From Synanceia verrucosa (Eukaryota > Chordata > Actinopteri > Perciformes > Synanceiidae), in NCBI GenBank assembly GCA_029721515.1, contig CM056559.1:2109001-2173000 (forward strand): 64,000 nt of DNA, in the 5' to 3' direction. A program made the translations under genes and the position numbers. Below, in pieces: positions 27,601-34,659 of this stretch. The notes under the pieces are model-generated. The model ran no database searches and was not told the origin of the DNA. It saw only the letters and a program-made list of their open reading frames with translations. Within the stretch, counting starts at the first letter, position 1; every line of letters starts with the position of its first letter.

Positions 27601-30183
27601 TCTAATGTGGTGTCACGTCAAAGAGCAGGCAGATATGCCGGTCACTGCTCCGCTCCTCATCCCCTCCCGATCCCCCAGCCTGAAGACGAGGACAGAATTA
27701 GAAACTGTCACGAGGACTTTGGATGTGACTGCCTGACTCCTCAGGACGCTCGCTGCCTCTTTTCGTGGGCGTTGGCAGGAAGGCACCGAGTTTGAGAGCC
27801 TTTTTGTTGAGGCCACTGCCTCACTGTGTCGGCCAGCTTCCATTTCATATCACTCTCCTCATTTTAATGTCTCTCTTTCCTCCTGAGGAGCATTTCTGGT
27901 CAACTAGTATTAGGACAGCTGCTGTTAGCTTCTGGTAGTTGCCAATAGCTTTTATTAGCTGCTGTTGGCTTTTGGTAGTTGTCAGTGGCCTCTGTTAGCT
28001 ACTGTTAGTTTATGTAAGTTACTGTTAGTCTCTGGTCATTGCCAATAGCTTTTATTAGCTGCTGTTAGCTTTTGGTAGTTGTCAATGGCCTCTGTTAGCT
28101 TTTGTTAGTTACTGTTAGCTTATGTAAGCTGCTGTTAGCTTCTGGTGGTTGCCAATAGCTTCTGTTAGCTGCTGTTAGCTTTTGGTAGTTGTCAATGGCC
28201 TCTGTTAGCTTTTGTTAGTTACTGTTAGCTTATGTAAGCTGCTGTTAGCTTCTGGTGGTTGCCAATAGCTTCTGTTAGCTGCTGTTAGCTTTTGGTAGTT
28301 GTCAATGGCCTCTGTTAGCTTTTGTTAGTTACTGTTAGCTTATGTAAGCTGCTGTTAGCTTCTGGTGGTTGCCAATAGCTTCTGTTAGCTGCTGTTAGCT
28401 TCTGGTAGTTGTCAATGGCCTCTGTTAGCGTCTGTTAGCTACTGTTAGCTTATGTAAGCTTCTCTGAGCTTCTGATAGTTGTCAGTAGCCACTGTTAGCT
28501 GCTGTTAGTTTCTATTTGCTTCTGATTCTTTGCCAATTGCCTCTGTTAGCTGCTGTTAGCCTCTAATAGTTGTCAATAGCTGCTGTTAGCTTATGATAGT
28601 TGCCAGTAGGTTCTGTTAGCTTCCGTTAGCTTCTATTTGTTTCTGATTGTTGCAAATAGCCTCTGTTAGCTACCGTTGGCTTCTTAAAGCTTCTGTTAGC
28701 TTCTGACAAACATGTTACCAGCTGATCCTGGTCATATTTGGCACAGCATGGCTGTCAGAAGACAGTAATTTCACCCTTTTTCAAAATATCATGCCTGTCA
28801 CAAACGATCAGAGAGATGTGCATTAGCTGACAAACACCTCTGCCCTACCTTGACTATATGAGATCCATCCACAGCTTCAGAGCACCATGGGTTTGTTATT
28901 TGACATTGATAATGGATGTGAAGTGATTATATGATTAATTTATACACACAATGTTTAATCAAATAAGAATATGGGATTAATGAGATGGTTTCTGAACCAT
29001 TTATTATTACAGCTTTTCAGTTTATTGTTGAATGAAGTGACTCAATAAAAGTAAAGCTTTAATGAACTTGGAAGAAAATTTTAGCATTGAATTTTTTATA
29101 GTATTGTATATACCCAGATTTTTTGGGGGGTTTATTTCCTTCTGATTAATAAACTTTATTTTTAAAAATGTGTAAATGCTGTATATACTCATAGCTTTGA
29201 ATTACGAATGTTTGATAAATGGAAGCATCAGAAAGCTGACGGTGCTGCTTGGTCCTCACACACTCTTAGGATTAGATGTTTGGGTAAATATCAAGAAGCG
29301 CATCTTCAATCAAGCTACTGAGTGATGTAAATGTGTGTAAATCCATAAACACGAGATGCGTTTTACTGTCCGTGTAGATGCTGCGGGGGCTGAGTGACTG
29401 AACAGCGTTGTCTTTGTTTTGCAGTCGTTGCTGGGTGTTCAGTGTGAAGTCCAGAGGCAGCTCAAGGCCTTTGTGAAGCTGGAGCGTTTCGGCCAGATCT
29501 ACAGAGCTAAAAGTGCCGGATGTCCTCAGACAGAGGACAAGATCATCTTCGCCTCCGGCGGCTCCATCTTCGGCAAGGGGGTGAAATTCGCCATCCGAGA
29601 AGGTCGCATCAGCACTGACATCATCAGCTTGGCCAATGAGGACGGGCGCCGCATGGCCGCCGTGCTGAATGACGCCTTCTACCTTGAAGACCTCCACTTC
29701 ACCATCGCTGGAATGGACACCCACTACTTCGTCAAGCTGGGCTCAGTGGAGGGAGACCTGTCCCTCATCGGCATGACGGTGGGCCGGCGCACTCTGGAGA
29801 CCGGCGTCAACGTGACGGTGTCTCAGGTTAACACTGTTCTCAATGGCAGGACTAGGCGCATCACCGACATCCAGCTACAGTACGGCGCACTGTGTTTGAA
29901 TACGCGCTATGGCAGCAGCGTGGATGAAGAGAAGGCCCGAGTGCTGGAGCTGGCCCGGCAGAGATCTGTGGCTCAGGCTTGGGCCCGGGAGCGCCAGAGA
30001 CTGAGGGACGGGGAGGAGGGCTCGCGAACCTGGACTGAGGGGGAGAAGCAGCAGCTCCTGGGCTCAGGGAAGGTGCAGGGCTACGACGGATACTACGTGG
30101 TTTCAGTGGACCAGTACCCTGAGCTGGCAGACAGTGTCAACAACATTCACTTCATGAGACAAAGCGAAATGGGCCGAAGGTGA
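175..30183 (+). CDS. tenm4: tenm4, teneurin-4, 3' half (nine exons, partial at 5' end)
   Basis: Teneurin-4 is a type II single-pass adhesion receptor; its large extracellular region binds latrophilins and other teneurins. Coding exons are 175-407, 1731-1885, 6736-7613, 12232-12404, 15982-16217, 20763-21059, 21904-23518, 25338-25480 and 29425-30183. All junctions are GT/AG and phases join without a break, giving 1495 residues plus stop. In order they encode the end of the NHL beta-propeller, YD repeats, the RHS core (YDVLAGRWTTP) and a C-terminal domain ending MRQSEMGRR. The N-terminal cytoplasmic part, transmembrane segment and EGF repeats lie outside the window. The paralogue call rests on the C-terminal sequence (for example LGVQCEVQ, YGALCLNTRYG) and on linkage to nars2 and gab2. 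Membership of the teneurin family is certain; tenm4 rather than another teneurin is very likely. Confidence 0.95.
408..1730 (+). other. tenm4 intron with a hAT-like MITE
   Basis: No coding sequence is supported. The intron holds the family-A element at 767-1353, which contains an AT-rich TATA/ACATA tract around 1110-1195. A poly(A)-like run lies near 1560-1571. The rest looks unique. Confidence 0.8.
767..1353 (+). mobile_element. family A non-autonomous hAT-like element
   Basis: The element starts TAGGGGTGGG and ends with the complement CCCACCCCTA. The flanking octamers ATTGTTAC and GTCATTAC match at 5 of 8 positions, as expected of an old 8-bp target duplication. Its outer text (GATACATTATTGTAATATTG) recurs in reverse at 10519-11200. 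It has no coding capacity. Confidence 0.65.
1731..1885 (+). CDS. tenm4: tenm4 exon: NHL propeller
   Basis: The acceptor is TTTTATCTGCAG and the donor is CAG|GTACGA. The split Gly codon (G|GC) is completed and the exon reads GITVDKYGIIFFVDG, then IRRIDQNGIISTLLG and PLSCDAVMDISQ. It ends in phase 0. It matches the teneurin propeller blade that follows PRG in all vertebrate paralogues. Confidence 0.93.
3038..3105 (+). mobile_element. family A fragment
   Basis: It starts TAGGGGTGGGAAAAATATTG, like the end of the copy at 767-1353 read in reverse and the start of the copy at 10519. It runs into a TC/TA microsatellite. Confidence 0.55.
3104..3185. repeat. (TC)n(TA)n microsatellite
   Basis: A TC run passes into TA with interspersed ACATA and GTATA units. 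It separates a family-A fragment from a family-B copy. Confidence 0.9.
3190..3535 (+). mobile_element. family B MITE, 5'-truncated copy
   Basis: It shares TTATGACATTTTTGGGTCTT and AAAATGGTGCAAGAA with the full copy at 14369-14852. The left end is replaced by the microsatellite. Boundaries are approximate. Confidence 0.6.
5351..5791 (+). mobile_element. family C piggyBac-like MITE, copy 1
   Basis: It is bounded by TTAA at both ends (5351-5354 and 5788-5791). It begins CTCACTGAGTTCCAGCC. Its interior is shared with the other family-C copies, including ATGAAAGAAGAGACTCTC and ACTACATCTCCCAGAA (5684-5699). It has no transposase. Confidence 0.7.
6736..7613 (+). CDS. tenm4: tenm4 exon: end of NHL propeller and start of YD shell
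   Basis: The exon is 878 bp, with acceptor TTTTCCCTCTTAG and donor GA|GTAAGT. It opens VRLEWPTDLAVSPMDNSLF and carries further NHL blades (LAVCPDGELYIADLGNIRIR). A cysteine-rich loop (CDCKNDANCDC) follows, then the first YD-type strands of the beta-barrel shell (LYNLTYTGAGDLSSITD) up to GWTTFFE. The long open frame on the opposite strand (about 6982-7530) is a shadow of this exon. Confidence 0.95.
8599..8882 (+). mobile_element. family C MITE, copy 2 (internally deleted, 3' end lost)
   Basis: It starts TTAACTCAATGAATTCCAGC and skips the block around GAAGAGACTCTC. It carries the motif ACTACATCTCCCAGAA (8796-8811) and ends near CACTTTGACGT next to the AT palindrome. Confidence 0.65.
8916..9097. 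repeat. TA-rich microsatellite forming a 114-bp palindrome
   Basis: Bases 8949-9062 form an inverted repeat with no spacer, centred between 9005 and 9006. TGTATGTATGTATCTATGTG (8971-8990) is the exact reverse complement of 9021-9040. The outer TATACGTATA blocks also pair, with one mismatched pair (8961/9050). Confidence 0.9.
10519..11200 (-). mobile_element. family A hAT-like element with perfect 8-bp target duplication
   Basis: The ends are TAGGGGTGGA and CACCCACCCCTC. The octamer CTGCTTAG stands immediately outside both ends (10511-10518 and 11201-11208), an exact 8-bp duplication characteristic of hAT transposition. Relative to 767-1353 it is inverted. A family-B element lies inside it (about 10757-11083). 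Confidence 0.8.
10757..11083 (-). mobile_element. family B MITE nested in family A
   Basis: In reverse orientation it runs from TTTTGCACCATTTTAAA to GGGAACCCTG, the two ends seen in the other family-B copies. Family-A sequence continues on both sides. Confidence 0.65.
12232..12404 (+). CDS. tenm4: tenm4 exon: YD shell
   Basis: The exon is 173 bp. The acceptor is CTTCCTCGTAG and the donor is CAGG|GTGAGT. The first base completes the Glu codon of the previous exon, and the exon then reads YDSYGRLTNVTYPTGRVSSY, a canonical YD repeat. It ends in phase 1. Confidence 0.93.
14369..14852 (+). mobile_element. family B MITE, full-length copy
   Basis: The left end CAGGGTTCCTGC and the right end GCAAGAACACTG are imperfect inverted repeats. 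The internal text recurs at about 3190, 10757, 18609 and 49942. ATTAT stands directly outside both ends. It has no coding capacity. It looks like a hAT-type MITE, but its superfamily is not proven. Confidence 0.65.
15628..15665. repeat. (TG)n microsatellite
   Basis: An uninterrupted TG dinucleotide run of about 19 units in a tenm4 intron. Confidence 0.95.
15982..16217 (+). CDS. tenm4: tenm4 exon: YD shell
   Basis: The exon is 236 bp. The acceptor is TACACCCTCAG and the donor is AAGG|GTGAGC. It reads DQVRNSYFIGLDGSLRLVLA, then AGTVNPTVSKRNVTLAIDNG and LVEWRQRKEQARGQV. This is typical teneurin shell sequence between YD repeats. It ends in phase 0 at RRLR. Confidence 0.93.
17903..18595 (+). mobile_element. 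probable hAT-like non-autonomous element (family F)
   Basis: It starts CAGTGTTCATTTTGACAGC and is rich in TTAGTC/GACTAAA words, including a perfect 25-nt palindrome at 18012-18036. It ends near GTTGACGAACATTATAACG. This pattern is familiar from widespread fish repeats. The right boundary is uncertain because a family-B copy follows at once. Confidence 0.5.
18609..18841 (+). mobile_element. family B MITE, internally deleted copy
   Basis: It shares TTAAATTTACGGTAATTTGC and TTATGACATTTTTGGGTCTT with the full copy. It ends TGCGAGAACCCTG at 18841. Confidence 0.6.
20763..21059 (+). CDS. tenm4: tenm4 exon: YD shell
   Basis: The exon is 297 bp (99 codons, phase 0-0). The acceptor is TTTCCTCTCCGGTAG and the donor is GAAG|GTACGG. 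It reads VHNRNLLSLDFDRITRTEKV, then YDDHRKFTLRIHYDHAGRP and MEYDQNGRITSQIFADGKSW, so it contains two clear YD repeats. Confidence 0.94.
21060..21903 (+). other. tenm4 intron (0.84 kb)
   Basis: No repeats or genes are recognised. Open frame running into the next exon from about 21685 is intronic. Confidence 0.8.
21904..23518 (+). CDS. tenm4: tenm4 large exon: YD shell and RHS core
   Basis: At 1615 bp this is the largest tenm4 exon here. The acceptor is CTCTCCTTACAG and the donor is ACTG|GTGAGT. It opens [20 protein letters not shown]. Successive YD repeats follow: HFDAYGRVKEVQYE, QYDNMGRVVAKEL, YEYDADGQLQVVS, YSYDLNGNLHLLS, YRYDGLGRRVSS and YYDLQGHLFAMELSSGDE. It ends with the RHS-associated core (YEPLSRLVHMGRRDYDVLAG, then RWTTPNHEIWKR), which in teneurins caps the barrel. 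Open frames in other registers and on the minus strand (for example 21898-22542) are shadows of this exon. Confidence 0.96.
23519..25337 (+). other. tenm4 intron (1.8 kb)
   Basis: The stretch looks unique; nothing in it is supported as coding or as a recognised repeat. Confidence 0.75.
25338..25480 (+). CDS. tenm4: tenm4 exon: post-RHS linker
   Basis: The exon is 143 bp. The acceptor is CGTTCTCCACAG and the donor is CAAG|GTAAAC. It reads [20 protein letters not shown], then PSYELVRTQIKTQEWDSTK. It follows the split Asp codon from the large RHS exon and ends in phase 0. Confidence 0.93.
26099..26376 (-). mobile_element. tRNA-headed SINE with L2-like tail
   Basis: Read on the minus strand it has a box A-like TGGTGTAGTGG (26353-26363) and a box B GGTTCGATTCC (26309-26319), the RNA polymerase III promoter of tRNA-derived SINEs. 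The body and tail (CAGTTCATCACAGGACACA, GGAGTCTATCCCAGCTG on the plus strand) resemble L2-clade LINE 3' ends common in fish. It is a repeat, not a functional tRNA gene. Confidence 0.78.
27921..28708 (+). repeat. higher-order minisatellite built from 10-mers (110-bp unit)
   Basis: The whole array is in 10-base register, with a core monomer near GCTGTTAGCT. Eleven variant 10-mers make a 110-bp unit. The three units at 28061-28170, 28171-28280 and 28281-28390 are identical. A 100-bp version lacking one monomer precedes them (27961-28060), and increasingly diverged units follow to about 28708. It lies in the last tenm4 intron, with no coding capacity. Confidence 0.92.
29425..30183 (+). CDS. tenm4: tenm4 last coding exon: C-terminal domain and TCAP
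   Basis: The exon is 252 codons plus TGA at 30181-30183, with acceptor TTGTTTTGCAG. It begins SLLGVQCEVQRQLKAFVKLE and continues through GKGVKFAIREGRISTDIIS, LHFTIAGMDTHYFVKLGS and NVTVSQVNTVLNGRTRRITD. After RVLELARQR comes a basic/acidic helix-like stretch (AWARERQRLRDGEEGSRTW). The last 44 codons (30049-30180) match the teneurin C-terminal associated peptide and end MGRR. In this family the domain resembles the C-terminal module of bacterial RHS proteins. Confidence 0.96.
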   Translation, partial: SLLGVQCEVQRQLKAFVKLERFGQIYRAKSAGCPQTEDKIIFASGGSIFGKGVKFAIREGRISTDIISLANEDGRRMAAVLNDAFYLEDLHFTIAGMDTHYFVKLGSVEGDLSLIGMTVGRRTLETGVNVTVSQVNTVLNGRTRRITDIQLQYGALCLNTRYGSSVDEEKARVLELARQRSVAQAWARERQRLRDGEEGSRTWTEGEKQQLLGSGKVQGYDGYYVVSVDQYPELADSVNNIHFMRQSEMGRR

Positions 30184-31106
30184 CATGAACACGAGGCTCT
30201 GGAGTGACAGACTCACATGTAGGACATGGGACTTCTTGCCAAAGACAGTTGTGTACATGACCACTTTTTTGTTTTCTTTGAGTGTGCTCAACTCGGTTTT
30301 TAATATACTGTAAAAAAAGAAAGAAAAAAACATGGTTGCAATCAGTTGCACTGTATTAATAGAAGAGTGCCCTTCTCCTTTTGAAGATTCTTTAACAGTC
30401 TTTGCCCTCCAAGTGCGGCTGCTAGAGGATGAAAATGTGCGATGTCTGTGACTCATTTTTGTGACTCCATTTTCCTCGTCCCTGTTGGTGATTCTGTTCA
30501 AAGAAATCCAAGAGGAGTATTGGTAATGCATTATGTTCACTGGCTCACTCTGCTGCCAGACTTGCAGATTGTTATTCATAAGCTTGCTCCATTCTGCCTT
30601 TTTCTGCGCCTCAGCCAAGGAGATTCCTTCTCTTTTAATCACTTCTTTTTATACTTGAAGCCCTCATAGTCCCAGTCATCCATAAATAATGAGAGATTTC
30701 TGTTGGCGGTAGAGCCCTCCTTCAAAACTCCAGCTGAACTTGTCGAAAGCACCTTCATTTGTGTGATGTGATGTTTTGAAGAGGAGGGTTGATACTCATC
30801 TGTGGTCTTAGCTTAGGAGGCTTCAGTGCACTCCGACTGTGCATGTTGACCGCCTTCTTTATGAACTACAACATTAGCAACACTGCTTAATCAAGCTTAA
30901 ACTGTATGGTAAAGCCAACAAAGGGATAAGAGGTCACTATTTTAATTTCCGTGTATTTTTATTTTATTTTTTTTAGCAAGAAAAAAAACAAAAATGTTGA
31001 ATATATTGTTCTCTGCTCCCTTTTATTTGACTGTGGTCAAACAACTCGCTAATGAAAACAGTAAAGAGCCAACCCTGTAAGAAAATACTGTGGAATTTAT
31101 GTCTGT

Positions 31107-31112
31107 ATTAAA
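31107..31112 (+). terminator. candidate proximal poly(A) signal ATTAAA
   Basis: ATTAAA lies about 0.9 kb after the tenm4 stop codon. It is a common variant hexamer. The call is from the motif only. Confidence 0.35.
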
Positions 31113-31286
31113 CAACAAAAAGGTATTTTACAGGAATGGTTTTGATTTACATTTTAGTTTTGTTTTATAAATAGCTATATGAATTAACAGTATAACAAAT
31201 GTGAATTTTAAAAAAATGTGAACTATTGTCCCTTTTATTGTTGATTGTTGTACTTGAACAATACATAAGGGTGTTTCAACACATGG

Positions 31287-31292
31287 AATAAA
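31287..31292 (+). terminator. candidate proximal poly(A) signal AATAAA of tenm4
   Basis: The canonical hexamer is followed within 20-40 nt by T/G-rich sequence (GGTGGTTTAGTTTAATC). It lies about 1.1 kb after the stop and upstream of the fold-back repeat. Confidence 0.45.
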
Positions 31293-31533
31293 TTATGAAA
31301 GGTGGTTTAGTTTAATCAGTTACTGTGTTTTTCATTAGACCAACTACATTTTGCTGATCTCAGTTGCATTTGTTCAGTCAGTATTCCTCACCACGGCGTC
31401 CAATCAAACAAAGCTTGGGATGAAAAGATTTTTAAAAAGTGAGACTACAAACGTGGTTAAAGATCCCAGTCTCATCAGTGGTTCATGCTACATTAACATA
31501 TTGGCTGCTGAGATAAATCCATCTATCGTTCTT

Positions 31534-32123
31534 TTATTTGTTTTTTAAAATGAAACCGAAACTAAAAAAATCATTTTCTCAATATTCATTCCCAAAACAA
31601 AAATGAAAAAAAAAACGGGTAATGACTTGTTTTTCTGATTTCCGATGGAAAAAGGGAAAAAATGGATAACAGGCATTTCCAGCGTTCCAATTCGATATTT
31701 TTATTTGCTGCAAGTTGCGTACTGCAGTCCAGTCAGACGACTCTCGCAAATTCGTGGTCAAATGAGCCACTCGTCATTTTCTAGTGCACAATTGACCAGT
31801 GAATAGGCATGCGTATGCTTTGTGCCAGAGAATTATTACTCACAAAGTAGTGTTTTTGGTAGTACTCTCATGCTAATGATGTTTTGTGGAAACAGAAAAG
31901 CTCCTGTTAGCCTCAGAGCCACTTCGCAGTGATCACTGAAAATGACGAGCAGCTCATTTGACTGCGAATTTGCGAGGGGCAGTTAACTGGACCGCAATAC
32001 GCAACTTTCGGCAAATAAAAATATCCCAATCGGATGTAAAGCTGGTCCTGTTATTTGGTTTTTCTAAATGAATATTGAGAAAACATTTTTTTTTAGTTTG
32101 GTTTTTGTTTTGAAAAACAAATG
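31534..32123. repeat. large imperfect inverted (fold-back) repeat
   Basis: The left arm (31534-31786) and right arm (31934-32123) are reverse complements over most of their length, around a loop of about 150 nt. Shared blocks include AACTAAAAAAA, TTTTCTCAATATTCAT, GATATTTTTATTTGC, CTCGCAAATTCG and TCAAATGAGC. The left arm carries an extra insert of about 60 nt. It may be a fold-back MITE. It lies between proximal and distal tenm4 poly(A) signals. Confidence 0.75.
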
Positions 32124-32879
32124 AACAAATGGTACACGGATTGAGACAGACAGGCTCTGCATTGTGTTGTGGGTGAGATGAAAGATAGAAATTGCCTTTG
32201 CCCTAAGGGCTGCCTGCAGGTCAGCATCAAAAGTGCTTTCACTCTCCAGAACAGGGCTCCACTTGGTCCCATGGCTGGCTGAAATGCATTAGACCTGCGG
32301 GTGTACGAGCTCCCGTTTACAGACTAAAGGTCATCTATACGCGCCAACCTTGGAAATAACCCACGTGGACACATTCTAGCCCCTGTATGTCTGCATCCTC
32401 CTCAGTGGCGACGGCAAAGGACAATTCTCCTCACTGGAAAGTGTCATTACGTGAAAACTCAAGAGGAATCCAGACTATTTTGGAGATGATGACATTGATT
32501 TGACTCCTGGTACTTTCTGAACTATGTCAAGCCACTACACACTCTGGACCGTATCATTTTTCCATCGAAATATGAACTCGTTTGTGTGTGTTGGGGCAGT
32601 GGAAGCATGATTGAGTGTCTCGGTCTGTAAAAACGTTAAAGCAAACAGTACACGGTTATTTGATTTTTTTCTTTCTGCTGCTGCTGGTTGATTCAGTGAC
32701 GTTTTGTTTCCCAAAAAAATATGTATGTTGAACATTATATGAATGAAGGATATTTGCATTGTGGAATATTGCACTGAGAACTGTTGCGTCATAAGACTGT
32801 ATCTTTTTCTAACGTTCTGGACTCATTTTGAGTTTTGGTTTGTTCCCAACACTGTGTTTTTAGCGCTTCTCTCTGACCG

Positions 32880-32931
32880 TGTAAATATGAAGACATCCAA
32901 GTAAGCTGTACATAAAATGCAAATGTAGATA
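32880..32931 (+). promoter_or_regulatory. cluster of three Pumilio-type sites in the tenm4 3' UTR
   Basis: TGTAAATA (32880-32887), TGTACATA (32907-32914) and TGTAGATA (32924-32931) all fit UGUANAUA, the PUM recognition element. They lie 50-100 nt upstream of the distal AATAAA. Binding is inferred from the motif. Confidence 0.5.
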
Positions 32932-32981
32932 CCTCTTAGAGCTACATCGGTGACCCTGTGTAGTCTTAAGGTAGAAAAAAA

Positions 32982-32987
32982 AATAAA
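32982..32987 (+). terminator. candidate distal poly(A) signal AATAAA of tenm4
   Basis: The canonical hexamer is followed by a U/GU-rich stretch (TTTTGTGTTTATTTG). It lies about 2.8 kb after the stop. The sequence beyond it loses 3' UTR character. Confidence 0.55.
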
Positions 32988-33986
32988 GGGAATATTTTGT
33001 GTTTATTTGGGCGTTTTATTCTCTATATTGTACAGCGTGTTCTGTATAATATAGTCATATTTTTTCTCATCTCAGACTGAGACGTTTCTTAATCTTTACA
33101 GAGTTGTTTTTCTGCTAAACTGTAAATTTAGTATATTATACATAGAATAATTATAATAATAAAAACACATTTCCTAAGACTTACATTAGGCTAATTTGAT
33201 GCGATTTGATAATGTTAAATTGCACCATGTGCTGTTATTTAGTTAAACACGCTCTACTACCTGTTGAGAATCCAAATCTTAAATTAGATTCTCACATGGG
33301 GTGAACATATGGCTCGATCACCAGCACATAAATGCAGACTATTAATAACAACATCTCTACAGTGAATTTATTTCGCTGTCAGAAGGCGAGGAAGTCTCAA
33401 GGGAAGCTGAGCAAACCTTGACTATTAATTAACCCGTCGAAGTTGAAGACTGATCCTTTGATGTTACGAAAGGCACCGGGAGACGGAGCGCTTTTAAACT
33501 TGATAACTTTGTTGAAACAAGCGGAGCTCAGGGGCTAATCCTGTTAGCAGGCGGGTGGCTCAGGAGTTAGCTGCCAGTATGTGGTTGTGTCCAGGGAGCC
33601 TGGAACATTTACACTGCAGGCAGAGAAGAAGCATCACGACCTGTTTTAACTGTTTGTTCTGTCACAGACATGGGTCAAAGGAAGCAATCACACCCAGATT
33701 ATTTGCTTTTGTTATTTTGACACTTTTCTTTTTTTTCCAGAGCAAATTTCAAAAAGATGTCTGTTGTCTACGTTGAGACAGCCTGAGCCTCGAGCCCCAC
33801 ATGCCTCCAGTAAAGAGGATTTCTTTGCAGGGAACAGAAAGTCCTGCAAGCAGAGAGGCAAAGTGTCCTCTAGCCTGGAGGACCGTCGTCTTTTGGGAGA
33901 ATCATAATAGCAATAACTTCACCTCGGCCCCTGTTGCAGAGTTGCCACAGTACATTCTGATGATTTTCAAATGTAACCAGGTCTAA

Positions 33987-34370
33987 TTAACTAAAACAGG
34001 AAGTGCCTTGTTCCAGCATTTTCAGTCATATTTCTAGACCCACAGAATATTTTGTACTATGACTCTGAAAACACTGAATATCTCAAATGAAAGAAGAGAC
34101 TCTCTATTTCATCATGAAAAAAATGTTTGTTTTTACCTTGTTCCATTCTTGTTTTATCAGAGGTAGAGTAGAGGACACTTTCACCAACATCACCACTTTT
34201 GTTTGCTCTCTGATCTCGATCGTCTCCACTTCCTGTTTAGATCTCTGTGGTGTATACTGTCTCTTTATGCTCTGACTACATCTCCCAGAACCCCCAACAT
34301 TACTCACAGGCTGCAAGAGACCACAATCGGCGACCTGCTGCTGAAAAAAAAACACTTGGACGACGAAATA
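33987..34370 (+). mobile_element. family C MITE, copy 3
   Basis: It starts at TTAA (33987) but lacks the first inner bases of the terminal repeat. The interior is typical, with ACTACATCTCCCAGAA at 34275-34290. The right end is altered. Family-D sequence follows. Confidence 0.6.
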
Positions 34371-34371
34371 C

Positions 34372-34503
34372 GAGCCACATCAAAGTGCACTGGAAGTAAT
34401 ATTTACTGTATAAATAGCAGAGGGTCACAAGCTGCACTGTTTTAACCTCTTGAGATGTATTACAAAAAAACATAATGTGAAAAAAAAATGCATCTTGGAG
34501 CAT
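34372..34503 (+). repeat. family D segment, copy 1
   Basis: It shares GAGCCACATCAAA, GGAAGTAATATTTACTGTAT and AGAGGGTCACAAGCTGCACT with 36282-36410. Both copies directly abut the TTAA of a reversed family-C element. Confidence 0.6.
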
Positions 34504-34659
34504 TTAACTCTTTGAGTGCCATTGACATTTTTGTGAGTAATGTTGGGGCTTCTGGGAGATGTAGTCGGAGCATAAAGAGACGGTAAATATGACTCAAAAT
34601 GGGCAAAAATGCTGGAACAAGGCACTTTCTGTTTTATAAGCTGGCACTCAATGAGTTAA
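34504..34659 (-). mobile_element. family C MITE, copy 4 (short, reversed)
   Basis: TTAA occurs at both ends (34504-34507 and 34656-34659). It reads CTCTTTGAGTGCCA from the left and TGGCACTCAATGAG at the right, with most of the interior deleted. The reverse ZNF143-like motif is at 34550-34565. Confidence 0.65.

Larger units (their letters stand above)
25481..29424 (+). other. tenm4 last intron (3.9 kb)
   Basis: The intron contains a tRNA-headed SINE in reverse orientation (26099-26376) and the 10-mer-based higher-order tandem repeat (27921-28708). No exon is seen. Confidence 0.78.
30184..33000 (+). other. tenm4: tenm4 3' UTR (probable extent)
   Basis: The stretch follows the TGA without any supported gene and ends in typical transcript-end text: AATAAA at 32982 followed by TTTTGTGTTTATTTGGG. 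Nearer poly(A) signals are ATTAAA at 31107 and AATAAA at 31287. The interval holds a large fold-back repeat (31534-32123) and three UGUANAUA sites (32880-32931). Which signal is used cannot be told from sequence. Confidence 0.6.

Noticed and set aside
27921..28708. Possible CRISPR-like array
   Set aside because: The repeats are 10-mers without unique spacers, in a vertebrate intron. It is a minisatellite.
408..29424. A hosted microRNA such as mir-708, known from TENM4 in mammals
   Set aside because: That microRNA sits near the 5' end of the gene, which is outside this window, and I saw no matching hairpin in these introns.
30103..30642. 179-codon minus-strand frame across the tenm4 stop and 3' UTR
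   Set aside because: It is antisense to tenm4 coding and UTR sequence, with no recognisable domain.
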